Source: Toxoplasma gondii ME49 (Eukaryota > Apicomplexa > Conoidasida > Eucoccidiorida > Sarcocystidae). Taken from it: a DNA stretch of 64,000 nt. This document shows, in pieces, positions 11,298 through 23,802 of the stretch. The notes beneath the pieces are model-generated. The model did not search any database and was not told where the DNA came from. It was given only the letters and a program-made list of their open reading frames with translations. Each line of letters begins with the position of its first letter. Position 1 is the first letter of the stretch. The stretch is taken from contig NC_031478.1 of assembly GCF_000006565.2 (NCBI RefSeq), positions 1,843,874 to 1,907,873 on the forward strand. The letters are read 5' to 3'. Made by a program: the position numbers and the translations under genes.

Positions 11298-13041
11298 ATG
11301 GATCTTTTTCGCCGTCTAATTCCCTCAAACAAGGATGGGTCAGGTGACCATTCCCAGCGGGGGCGCTTGCCGCCCAATAAATGCGTCATGTCCAACTTCA
11401 ACTTTGGTCCTACCCTTGGCACAGGTAAAAACAAGGTGACTGAGTTAGAAGAGTTTCCATTAGGAGAGGGACGAAGGAGCGACTGCTTACGGGGAGAATC
11501 CGAATGAGTACTGGAGGCGATGTGTGTTCGCATTTTCAGGTTCTTTTGGGCGTGTGTTCATGGCGAAACGGAAGGACGACCCTCATGCACCTCCAGTCGC
11601 AATCAAGAGGCTGAAGAAAGCGGCGGTTATCCGTCAGAAACAAGTTGATCACATTCTCTCAGAGAAGAGAATCCTTCAGATGATCAATCATCCGTTCACG
11701 GTAAGCAGAAACCGTCAGAATGGCGGTAGTTGTGAACCGTGGGGAAGGCGAGGCGTGGGCGCTATCACCTCGGTGCGATCACTTCATTCCATGACTGGTG
11801 TGGCATGTACCGCAGGTCAACATGCTTGGGACGTTCAAGGACGATCGCTACCTCTACATCGTCATGGAATACGTTATCGGCGGCGAATTTTTCACTCTTC
11901 TTAGAAAGACGAGACGCTTCGAGAACGATGCTGCGCGGTTCTATGCTGCGCAAGTCACTCTGATTTTTGAGTACCTGCACGACCGTAACATCATCTACAG
12001 GTACGTTCCATACGAAGATTTGCTCGATTTTTGTGGCTTTCGCTGGGACCTGTGGCACTTCTACTATTTTTTTCTCCGCGTTTTCTGTGAATTCAGAGAT
12101 CTCAAGCCTGAAAATTTGCTGGTCGATGCCGAAGGCTACTTGAAGCTGACAGATTTCGGTTTCGCCAAAGTCATCGAGTACCGCACATACACACTGTGTG
12201 GAACTCCAGAATACATCGCTCCGGAGGTGCTTCTGAACAAAGGTAAGTACAGCCCCCCGTAGCAACAGCATGTTGAAAGGAGACAATACATTTTAAGAAG
12301 ATGCGCGTAACTCTGGAGACGAGATACGGCTGGTTGTCCTTTTTTGTAGGGCATGGGAAGCCGGTTGACTGGTGGACGCTGGGAATCCTGATCTACGAGA
12401 TGATTCTCGGCTATCCTCCCTTCTTTGACGACGAGCCCATGGGAGTTTACCAGAAAATTTTGGGAGGCCGGATAGCGTTTCCGAAATTCTTTGATAAGTA
12501 AGTTTTAATCCAGTTTGACACGACCAGCTGTCTGATGGTCGGGCTGCACGTCAATGGACGGTCTGTGGGCAAGGTCGATGTACAGTGAGTCAGGCGTTGT
12601 CACATGTGGATGTGTGTGTATTCTTCAGGAACGCTAAACTTCTCGTAAAGCGCTTGCTAACCCCTGACCTTGCTCAGCGGTACGGTAACTTGAAAAACGG
12701 GGTGGCCGACGTCAAGGACCACAGGTGGTTCGCTGGATTCGATTGGAACGCATGTTTAAAGAAAAGCCTGCCTTCGCCTTACAAGCCTCCTGTCAAGGTA
12801 AGCGATTCGGGGAAATGAACAGTTTGTGCAGCTCTCTGCAGTTAACTTTAGCCTGTATGTCTGATGCCTCTATATTGTTTGGACTGGTAGCTTTTCTGTA
12901 CGGCCAGCATGTTTCTGGTATGTGCTCTTGTGTTCTGTGCCATAGGGAATGGATGACACTTCCAACTTTGAGGCATACCCAGAGTCAACTGAACAAGCGC
13001 CTCCTGTCACGGGCACCATGGACCCTTTCACGTCGTGGTAA
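11298..13041 (+). CDS. PKAC1: cAMP-dependent protein kinase catalytic subunit
   Basis: Seven exons keep one frame: 11298-11424, 11540-11700, 11816-12000, 12097-12242, 12350-12497, 12629-12797 and 12946-13041, for 343 residues, close to the 350 usual for PKA-C. Visible motifs in order are the glycine loop LGTGSFGRVF (split by intron 1), [17 protein letters not shown] (split by intron 3), DFGFAK, the activation segment [15 protein letters not shown] with the phosphorylatable Thr, PVDWWTLG, and the AGC tail DDTSNF ending in DPFTSW in place of the usual FxxF-type end. The start is the first in-frame ATG (GAAATGG). There is no N-terminal Gly for myristoylation. In T. gondii PKAc1 is held by an acylated regulatory subunit at the periphery and restrains premature egress. 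I chose PKAC1 over the paralogues PKAc2 and PKAc3 from remembered gene order, so the family call is much surer than the paralogue. Confidence 0.9.
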
Positions 13042-14459
13042 TCTTGGACCATTTTGTGTCGCTGTGGCAGCTACGCCATAGCCACTGTTTTAATCCTGTA
13101 TGCAGGCAGGTACTTTCACACAAGTGTACTTTCCAATCGACCTTTCCCAATAAGCATGAATACATACAGTGAGACTATACTGTGTTGTCGGCAAGGCTGC
13201 TTGTGCGCCGTAGATTGCCGAGGCAGATGTGAAACGTGGGTTTACCCATTACTCCCGCTGAATCCTGTGTCTTTAATCCTCGGTCGTATATTCCTTTCTG
13301 TACTATCTTACTGGAAAAAACCGTCTCGTGTTTCGCCGTACCGGACGAAGTTACGGTACAGCTTGTTAAAATGCCCTGCTCTTCCTTAAGTCCGGACTCG
13401 AAAGGAGTTGGCAATCGTTTGCCTGAAAAGCGCGTTTGACAGTAGCTTAGGAAACGTTGATATCGCCCATGGCTCTAGGCCCTGTGCTAACGCGATTTCA
13501 GTCGGACACCGTTTCTCGTTTTTGCCTGATCACCACTCCCTTCTAGCACGGTGTCTACTTGTCTGTTGCCGGTTCACGTGGCCGATGAGTTGGGGCTGCA
13601 CATGCGTTCATCGCTGTGGCGGCAGCCCAAGTGGTCAGTGCTTTTATTCGAACGTAGAGCGTCTGATGTGCTCCCGGCGACGACTGGCTGACACGTACAG
13701 ACTTGTCCATCACTGGTGGTGTCACTCAAAGTAGGCCGCAGCGCACGCAATATGCAGTCACTGCAGTGGTGGCGGCAAAACACGAAGAAGATTCGTGTTC
13801 ATGAGGTAATCATCGGGGGGGGCTTGCGGCAAAGTTAGTCAGGAGCGGATGCAAGCGTTGTCACGGCAGTTACTCTCTACTGAATAAGTGGAGTTAGTAC
13901 AACGCGCTGCCGTATTCCAGGTGGTACCACCAGTCCGCGGGCTCAGACGTGCACGCCAGCATTGTACAAGAAGTACTACACTGTCATATTTAGGATCCCT
14001 CGCCGGGAACCTGGTCGATCAGACAGTGGCAACTCACTGAGCGAGTGTTCTCAGCGCTGGCTGATACATATGAGTTAACACGTATCTGTCCAAGGTTAGC
14101 CAGTTGTTCCGCTAAGATGTAGTAGCTTAATTTTCGCGCACCGTAGTCATCCTGGTATAGCAAAAGCACATACTTTAACTTGCCACATGTACTATCGATT
14201 GCCAGCAAGGTTGGTACCAGCGAAAGCATGAAAGACATAACAATTGAAGTACAGGATCCGTGTGCTGTACAGACACCGCATTCAGTCGTGCGAGTCGGTC
14301 ATACTGGACAGAAGGCGCTGGACGGTTTCTCATGATTGAAGTGGGCATTGCCGACATCATCTTTATTCAGAGCTATAAATTTCAGTTCACACGTGAAGAT
14401 GGAGGAAAGACAGTTTTTTTCGGTTCTAACCCCAGCACTGCTTTTTCGCAGTAAAAACC
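13042..14459. other. Intergenic between PKA and the helical-repeat gene
   Basis: Both flanking genes read rightward, so this should contain the PKA 3' UTR and the promoter of the next gene. No frame with a recognisable motif or paired splice sites was found. Confidence 0.5.
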
Positions 14460-17400
14460 ATGGCAAACATCAACCGATACTTTTTTCGGACAGCCTCGGC
14501 AGAACGATGTGTTGCAACTGCGTGACTGAGTTCATTACCTCGCAGGTTCCCACTTTCAGCAAGGCTGCTGCAATGCAAGAGCTTCATAGATTTCTGGAAA
14601 GACGGCGTCGTCCAACCGAAGGATCCATGGCAGACGCTGTTTTATGTCGTTCGACTAGGATTGTTGCAGTGACCGTACGCTACTTGTTCTGGGGATGAAC
14701 GGGTTTCAAAGTTATTTCTCTCCCCTGGTTCTAGGTAGATCTCCTTGTGGATCTAGGTGCGGCTCTAGCAGATGAGCAGTCAGTTGCTACTGCAGATACT
14801 GCGATTCAGTAAGAAAGTGCACTTTACGGCGCTGCGACCACTGGATATACCGACTTCAGACTCACTGTTTCCATCATCCGCAACGACTTCGCAAATGCAG
14901 AGATGGAAATGAGGACAGGTCTTGCAGAGGCCGTACTGCAAGATATCTTTAGTGGCTTGGAAAATGGAGACCGCCGTTGTCTTAGTTTTGTGCTTCTTCT
15001 TCTAAGGGCCGTCGTAGACGCAGTTCCTTACTTCATCACAACGCTCTATCAGGTAACGGCAACTATTGTCATTAGCCTTTGCTCACCGCCTTCTCGTTAC
15101 AACGTGTGTGCAGCATCCTCGTCTCACAGAGATAGCACTTGGAATCCTGGAGTCGTTAGGCGACGACGACCTTGACAGCAGTGGTTCTATTGTGTTCCTT
15201 TTGACGAGGCTGATACATGCTCACGGGGGACTTGATGTCCGAGAAAGCGTGCAGCGCATCATAGGCATAACATGTTCTGTTTTTATGAAAGCGCCTCCAG
15301 ATTCCTCTTTCAGCCTGCATGCGCTCGGGTTCCTCACTATTATTTCCGAGGACGATTCGCTCTTCCCAGCCCTGTTACACAACGATGAAGCCTTACAGAA
15401 GACAGCGGAGGCATTCCAGGCCATTCTCGTTGCTAGAACCTTGCCCCCTGAGGTGCAAACTTGTGCGGTGGTACTGATAAGCCGGATCCTTAAAGGGCGG
15501 CCTGCAGCAGCAACAAGAATTTTCCAGGAAGAAGCAAGCGTGGTCGAGTGGCTTCTCGAAACAGTGAGAAATGGAGTCCCAGAAGTCCGCCCAGCGGCAC
15601 TGTCGTGCTTGAAGCAGCATTTCTTCGCTGATTCACTCTTTATCGAGCGTCATTCAAGGTTCGGTGAGATAAGTGGTGCAGATTAGGCCAAACGCTCACT
15701 CTATTGACTCTCATGTAGCGTTCGGAATGCTTCTCGAAATGCTAGTCGGACAGAACGACAGCGAGGAGCTTCTCCTAGCGCTCTGCAGCTTGTTGCCTAG
15801 TATTGAGGTGAATTGCACTTTAGCCTTCACAGCTACCAGAATCTCACACTCAAACGCAGAGCTTAGGTGGCAGAGCCGAGGAAATCTTCCGAATAGTCCT
15901 TGTTCTTGACCAGTACATCGGCGTAGGCAGTCAGGGTGCAGATGGGCAGACGGATAGGTTCTACGATTCCCCGGAAGCAGTATATCATCTGCTGAAGACA
16001 AAGCAGGCGGATGTATCGGAGGGACAACGTAGCATGTTGAGCTCCACTGCCATCCTCCTAAATATCTGTTCTCGCCTCCTCGCTAGTAAGTTAGCCCACA
16101 AAATGAAGAGAGGTGCCAGAAAAAGAAGTCCTTTTCCAGCCTTCGACAAAACTCTTCCCGCAGCTGTTGACGAGGAAAGCGAGGGTTGTTTGGATCGTCT
16201 ATGGGCAAGAATGTAAAACGATTTTTCAACTTTTGATATGCTGACATCAACTGCAGCCTGCTCTAGTCTCAGCACCGTGTTCAGGCTTGCGCAACTTGTC
16301 GAAAACGACTTGCGTGTCAACACTGATGGATATAAGAGGGCGAAGGAGTTACTCGCATTGCTCTGTTCAATATTGACAAATACTGTCGATCTCCAAAGAC
16401 GAAACGCATCTGCCATGGTCACTGCAAGTGAAGGTTATAGCGCAGAGCGACAATGGATTTGCCTGTTGCTTGCTGTGTGGGTCCGTGTGGCCACAGTTTT
16501 CTGGGTAAGTGGTTACACACTTTGAATGGATTCAAACTTAAAGGGCCGGCCTCAGTCTGCAGAGGACATTTGCGCAGAAGCGCCGTGGCCGAGCCTTGTA
16601 AAATGCGCTGCTGAAATTATTTCGAGACTCGCCGTTTTCGAGGGGGTTAGAGAGCGGGGTCGAGAAAGCTGTAAGCAAGCGGCTGAACTTCTGTGCAGAG
16701 AAAAGGCAAATTTCAGAAGAACGCTTGGTAAGGAATTGGTTTAAAAGCTGCTACTTTCCTTTCTACATAGTGGCCCCTATTTCAGTGTTATGTAGCCTTA
16801 TTCCGTAAGCGGCATCAAAAGTAAACTGCTCACTAGTACGCAAACGACAGAAAACGATGTTGACCTTCAGTCGAATCATCGCCTCTAACAACGGAAACTG
16901 GCAGACTAAGAAAGAAACATCATATCTGGAACAACTGACATGCGTGCTCAGCTTTATCATCAATCCCATCATCGGAGAGCAAGGAGACGCCGCGCCTCTT
17001 CTCACCAAGCTCGAGGTTCACGATGGAGTGCAGTCTCTCATTCTCCGCCTAGTAAAACCAGACCAGAAGTCTCTGGTCCAGCCCGTAAGAATGCTGGATT
17101 TTGCCGATCGGTGCAAGGAAAATCCACCTTGCTTACAGTTTTCAGACCTCGCCACCTGCTGTGCAGCAGCCCTTGTTTTCGTCCACTATGTTCAAGGCGT
17201 GGTTTCGTCATCAGACAGAGCGTTTATCGATCCGACTGCTTGGAAGGACAGAAATACGACTCTGGATACCGACGGCGCAGCATCGTGAGTTTCCACTTTT
17301 GTCGTGTCAACGGAAGATGAATACGCTACTATCCTTGCCCATATGTAGCCTTCAGCGTTCCTCTGAAATGTAGGCTTCCTGTTGACCTGTGCAATAACAG

Positions 17401-19937
17401 TATCATAATTTATGCATCCTTTTCCCAGTTTGCCTTGGGAAGCGACGCTGCTGCGACTGTTGTCGTGTCCCGAAGACAAGGTGTGTAATGCTTCATCGCC
17501 TGTCGCGAGCTTGTCCCCACGGGGTCCCTTCAGAACAGAAGAATCCATTCACGCTTCCAATTTTGCGCGGCAGCTCGCTTGGTGTCCGATCCGTCTAGCT
17601 GCTTCACAATCCTTCGACAGCAACTCCTAAGGTCAACAGAACACTTTACGTATGACGAATGGCGTTTTTGGCACGACGATGAGAGACAGGGACACTTTGA
17701 AAAGGTGAGTGATCACTTCAGTTGTCGAGAAATTTGCGTCTCTATATCTAGATTATTAGGTTATTACTCTCTTGCTTGGTTCAGAAGAAAGCCAAACTAC
17801 AGGAGAGCAAGATTTCCAACTACTAACGAGCTTTGCTGAGCTCCTCCTTCTCTTTGACCTTCAAACTCACCAGACTAAACACTCAAGCACTCTTTCACAA
17901 ATAATATCTAGGAACAAAGTACGGAAATGCAAACCACTTAAACACTACTGCAGTGTTATTCACCATTTGTTTCGTAATGTGATGTAGGCACTGGTCACTG
18001 TCCTAGTCTCGCGGGACTCGGCTATTGCGACTGGGACTGCAGCATGGCTTTTGTGTCACATCTCGAACAGGCCAGATGCTGATCCCCCACTCGTCCGAAG
18101 TTCTCTTATTCTGCGCCTGCTCGACTCACTATTCGACACGAGCCAACGCACTACAAACACCGTGCCCTCAGTGTGCTCTTTTCCTTTCGCTGTTGACGTG
18201 AGTTCAGTTTTAACTCAAGAGGTTTCATCGATGAGATGTACTGGCTGTCAGTACCTAACGACAATTCTGAAGCGTCGTTCTGCTTTCGACGAAGCGGACA
18301 CGATCGAGTTGGCCTATCGTACAATAAAGATAGCAAAACTAGCCTGCGAGAGCATTCTCCCCACCCCGGTGTGCAAAGCTTCTATGATGTTAAATCAATA
18401 ACATTATAATGAGAACCGCCAGGCGGGCCAAGAGCATCCCAAGATGCTACGAAGTGTAACATGCTTGTCGGTGAATCTGATCTGCTACTGCCGCAAACAA
18501 GGTCACAGCAACTGTAGGTGCAAGACAAAAATAAACTGCACTTTCCCCTCGCTTTACCTGATAGGCGGTTTAGGCTTGAACATCTTGCGCACGGCTACAT
18601 CACTGCACCGTCTACTACAAATCATCATATGCCCACCAGCAAGTCCATTTGACGCAGAAACAGTGGCGCTAGCATTGTTCTGCGTGAGCTTCCTAGTGCT
18701 TCCTGTCGGGAGCTCAGAGGTGGGTTGTAACTCTCTTCACACTTGCTGGTTAGTCATTGACATGTTCGCTTCTTAGAAGAGCTCCAGGATGTGGTCTTTC
18801 ATCGAACCCCCCCAACCCTTACGACGATTTGTGCTGGATCCAAATTCGTACGATAAGGACGACAACAGACCGTCGCTAAATTCTAGTTTTTGGGCAACGC
18901 TGGTCAATCACACCGATAATCATGTCCGCGCTGCTGCCGCATCAGTGCTATCGGGCTACTTCCTCACGGAAGTAAGAGAGAATTGACTTCATCATGCGAA
19001 TCTTTATTAGAGCTACCGCACCCAGGCAAAACCGGACGCACAAGCGGATGACATCCTCGCCGTAATCATGAGCGCAGTCGATGGAGTATTTCAGGTACGG
19101 ACACCTCCATAATGGGAAGCAATAACTTCCCCGCCAAACGCAGTCGGAAACAAGTGATGGATGAACGATAACGCTTGTGCCACCTTAGGACCTTGACGAC
19201 ACGGAGACCGTGGACCTCTTGATTACCTTGCTCAACGCCGTTTTTCTAAGCAATGCTTGCGACATACTCGCCCGCACATGCTTTCTTCACTCTGTATTTT
19301 CGTTGGCTATTATGTTCGACGTCGCCGTACTTCCAATTCCGTTCGCTGGAACCGGCACAGATGATTCTCACGCATGCCGCACCGTGGCTCACGCACCACG
19401 TGTACTGTTCTGCTGTATAGTAAGCCCGCTTCTAAAAGACTGTCCAAGACATCCTCCAACTGCGCTTCTCAGTTGCTTGAAGCGTTGCCTTGCTGGTTCG
19501 ATCCTAGGTTGCTTCTAGACATTGAAGTGAGGAAACTAGGTTCCGACGACTGTCAACCCCAGGCGCGCTTACGCTTGCTCGCAGGTTGTTAAAAACCTCC
19601 TTCGTGAACTTCGTGCCGCCCCCCCGAATTCCCCGGCTAGGGCATGCCTTCTTCGACTGATCAACAAACTGGAATACCTAGACAACGCCTGGGAGCTTTC
19701 TGAAGAAGAAAAGTCCGTGACGGGCTCCATCGTGACCCGGGCGAAAGAGGCGATGTCCGTGCTCGTGCCCGATCGGCATTTCGAGAAAACGACAGGTCTG
19801 AGAGATCCATGACTACATAATTTCCATAGTACTAAATGTGCGCCGCAGCAGGTGTCGATGAATTGTCTGACCTTTCAAATCTCGTCAGAGATATTGTCCT
19901 CTCAAATCTCGTTCCTACCGAACTTAAGTCGCTTTGA
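14460..19937 (+). CDS. Many-exon ARM/HEAT-like helical-repeat protein, function unknown
   Basis: A chain of short exons encodes leucine- and alanine-rich helices. Exons that join in frame are 14735-14808, 14860-15052, 15114-15663, 15719-15807, 15860-16085, 16257-16504, 16556-16727, 16837-17284 and 17429-17480; these are followed by less resolved exons (about 18050, 18570, 18790, 19200). The 3' end is 19432-19527, then about 19586-19795, then 19852-19937, ending SNLVPTELKSL. Typical stretches are LLLALCSLLPSIE, HTDNHVRAAAASVLSGYF and NLLRELRAAP. This is the look of an alpha-solenoid scaffold (armadillo/HEAT type). I considered p115/Uso1-like tethers and MEI1-like proteins but can support neither. 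The ATG at 14460 (AAACCATGG) is a plausible start, but exons 1-2 are ambiguous, with two frames possible at 14546-14660. Confidence 0.6.
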
Positions 19938-20221
19938 AACTCGTATGAAGCTACCTCTCATGACACGATCTGTTCTAGCATGTCGGTATTGACAGTGTCA
20001 GTACGTATCTGAGAAGGAACAGTGTTACCGAAGATACTGTTATGTGCACAGAGTACCACTCTGCGAGTCTTAACTTAAATGTACCGCGTCTGCGAGCATG
20101 ATAGACACCAATATAACTTTGAGAACGCTTCGATTTAGTTCTGACATAGACAACAGAAGACGAGGGCTGGTCGCGCCTGGCTGACCCACGATCCCCGGCA
20201 ATTTTTCAGCACGTACATCAT

Positions 20222-23200
20222 TTACGGAACGTATCTGATCCCACTACGGTCGCCATGTGAGCTGGCCAGTGAACCAACTTCCATTCCCACTTGTTGCAGG
20301 AAAGAGGACCCCCGACTCATGTTTTGCTGATCACCCGCGTCGGCAGACTCCATGCGTCTGTTGATAGGTACATTATCATATGGAGGAAGCGGCGCTCCTC
20401 CATACAGAGGGTCAGCGACAAATTCGCCATCCATACGCCTCTGAATAGCGGTCAAAATATCCTGCAAACACAGACGCAGCAGCGACCACACTGTGATGCC
20501 TGGCGTCTCCCAACTATCGTTGTCGGGACTGCTCTTCAACCTCGCCACCATCTGTGCTGTTTGACCATCTGGGAGTACGCACTTACCTCATGACTTTTCC
20601 TCGTGATTGGATACAGAATCATCGACGGGGTGATGAAAATGAGCATCAACGCCAGTGCAGCGCCGTAGCCAACTCTGATCGTCATGATCACAGCCTCTGG
20701 TTCAGCTTCTCCCATTTTCTTTGTGCCATCGTATCCGAAGTGTTCGAGCAGCAACAGCATTACTTCGAGAGCAACTCCAGCCATGATGTTCGCGAAAAAC
20801 ATGAACACACCGGCAAATCGCGCTTCGTGCCTGAGAAAAACACCAATTTCGCACGTAATTAAATCGGTCATCAGCTGCGCCCTTTTCCCGGCAAAAGGGG
20901 ATTATCCTTGGCGAAAATGCAAGCTTACCTTGCTCCCGTTTTGAATTCGTCGTAGTCTACAACATCGGGTTTCATGGCCTCCGGCGTTGCGAAGTAGCCT
21001 CCCATTGCCAGTCCTCCAAGAACGGACAACGTGATGAACAAATCATTCTCCCCTGGCTTCACGAAGAGGGCGGAAAGACCCAAGAAGAGGGCGAGCCAAT
21101 ACTGCCAAACGCACAGCCAAACAAGAAGTACCGAACATACAGTTGACTGAAAATCTTCAATCGTGAAAAACCTCAAGGAAGCGCAAATTCGGTTCTGGGC
21201 GCCTTTGGTATAACTCGTTTTTAGACAACGGACCAAACGTGTTTCCGCAGTGCTGTTCTTTTCAGATACTCCTCAAAGTCAGCTTGTGGCAGGCAGTGGA
21301 ATAATATCTCAACTTACTCCCGCAAGCAGGAACCTCCACTTTTTCTCCATTCCGACGTAGGAACTCCCGAGGAAAACCCACAGGGGCATTCCTGCAACCG
21401 CGCTTGCTGTGAACAGCAGCGGTGCCCAATCGGTCGCGAAAGCTGACTGGGTCACGTGCTTGCAGAAGTACGGGAGCATCATCGGTGTCACTGCACCGGC
21501 CATGATTGTGCAGGAATAGCACACGATGAGCAAGAAGAATGGCCTGCAGAAAAACGCGAATCTAACGTCGTGAGGAACAGTGCATCCGTTCATCGATGCG
21601 GCATATTACGGCAACTCTATTCGAAGAGGGAGACGCCACGATATCCCCCCCAAAACAACGTGTCTCAACTACATTATGCCTGTGCGTGCCAGCTGACGGG
21701 ACTGCGGCAGTTTTTTGTCACCTCCAGTGCTATCAGCCGACCGAACGGCATTTCACCTAAGTGTGCTGATTATTGGGCTTACAGATTTAGGAACATTTGC
21801 TTCGCGGAGTCGACACCCATCATGATCCACTCGCCGAACGTCTGTGACTCGATAACGCCGCTGTAGTCCATCTGGACAGTTTCCTCTTTGATCACGATGA
21901 GCATGATCAATGTCCCAACGACAAAGAGACCACCGTACACGCATGCAAGGACCGTGAACCGGAAACGGACTGCCTCAAAAGAGGAACCAAGCGCACTCCC
22001 GAGAATTCCGTGAAGAAGACCACAGGACGTTGATCCGACTGTAACAACCGAAACAGCAATTGCCTGCAGAACATTGCGTCACAGACAAGATGAATTCGTT
22101 TCGCTGTAGCACCACAATGGCAGGCCTTCGTACGATGAACAAGGGGGCCACCGGCAATCGTGAGACGCGAAAATTCCTATACCAGAAGTGCGCCTCCATA
22201 CGTCCGAAACGTCGCCATGAAGCCGCGAACATCGAGATGAGTTTATGTCTTTCGACACTTCCTACATCAGAGCAACTTTTAGCGACCCCGACATACCTGC
22301 AGTTTCGTGCGCTCGTCATAGTCGAAAGTCAACTGGGCGCCGAGGGCCTGGTAAGTGACTTCATTGCAACCCCACGAAACTCCAAGAAGAATGGCAAAGC
22401 AAAAGGCCCATTCCACGAGGCCGTTTTCGGAAGTTAACGCCGCAGGCGGCCCCATTAAGCACATAAAGGTTACTGTACAGAAAAAACGCATCATTCGAGA
22501 ACAGCCGCGTGATCTCGAGACCATATGGCCGTCTGGCGTGACTCACTCGGCAGCTTGAGGCGACCCTGTCGCACACGACGATCATCCGCTATGACGAGTG
22601 GCTAATCTGCGATGCTTGTTAACGTGGAGACTTTCCTTACTGGCGTGAAGTAAAGCGGAGACTGCCAAATAGGGCTTTCGTCGCCCGAGCTTCATTTGGA
22701 CCCAGCCCCCCGTTATGTCGCTGGCCCATCCGAAAAGGGGCTCCGACGCCGCGTACATGATCATGAGGCACAGCTGAATTTTCCCGACAGTACCTACAGT
22801 CGACACAGCAGACACGCGGAACAACTATATACGTCAGAAAAACTGGTTCAAGTATCGTCTGTGGGCTATATCCATACGAGGTGATGACGTCCTCCTATAT
22901 TTTGAGCTCGCGTGATAAAAAAAGTAAAATCCCCTTTAGAGTTCGCGGTGCATTCCGTAGGGACCTGCCTCTACTTGATACAAAAGTACACTACAATTCC
23001 TTGCTTCACATGAAGGTAACGCTACCGCATCATGCTAGCTACCACATAGTACACTAAAGAAAACGAAAAGTCTCGCAAACCGTTCCACTGCTTACCGGCA
23101 CTGACTCCCATGACATCAGTATAGAAGTAGGCTGCGAAAGTCGTCAAAGTGAAGTTCATTCCACCAGCACCAATCATAGGTGCCGCGTAGGAAAGAAGGT

Positions 23201-23802
23201 AAGACCAGGGAAGATGCTTCATGCGCCGCGCCGTCAGCCCCTTGCTTGAAAGCTTCTCGGGTCTACCTGAGGGTAAAAAAGACGAGTAGTAGCCACCAGC
23301 ACCACACCGGCCATCGCCGAGAAAATATCGGCACCTTTTGAATCGACGAAAAGCGCTGTCTGAAACCGGACATGCACTACGGCATACACGTCACCCTAAA
23401 CCCTTTCCACCAGAGAAGCGGAGGTTGAGGTCCACGCCTGCATAAAAACACCGTTCGCGGCAGCAGATGACTGTGAAAGTCACTGCAGGCGGCATCACTC
23501 ACGTGGTGGAACAACGCTTCTACCGAAAACACACAAAGCGCCGCCGACACCCAGGGACGTACGATGACGCTAAAACATTTCCGAGGACAGGCGAACCGAT
23601 GCGACATGCATCCCGTGGATGCCGCTGGGGACGGCGAACTCCCTCCATTGTGGTTGAGCTTAGTTTGAGTTAGATCTCTACAGCCACACAACTTACTGTC
23701 TAATCCTTGAATATTGAACTCGTCCGTTGTTTCCTCTGTGGAACGTCGCTGGTCTCGGAGCGACCGCTGGCGGCCCTCCTTTTGTAAGCTCATATTCACC
23801 AT
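20222..23802 (-). CDS. GPH/MFS-type multipass transporter (sugar:cation symporter-like)
   Basis: Nine exons keep frame: 23802-23697, 23266-23096, 22793-22641, 22532-22297, 22063-21783, 21543-21318, 21146-20929, 20830-20587 and 20461-20222, giving 624 residues. About twelve hydrophobic segments are spread over exons 2-8. After the first pair of helices comes SDITGGWVQMKLGRRKPY, matching the loop 2-3 signature of the glycoside-pentoside-hexuronide/melibiose branch. Exon 7 ends with PDVVDYDEFKTGAR, which matches that family's DYDE..TG.R motif. The N terminus (about 50 residues) and the last 80 residues are hydrophilic and probably cytosolic. The start is ATG 23802 in a GCCACCATGG context. The gene is convergent with the helical-repeat gene, with only 284 bases between the stop codons. 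Substrate and membrane are not predictable from sequence alone. Confidence 0.88.
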
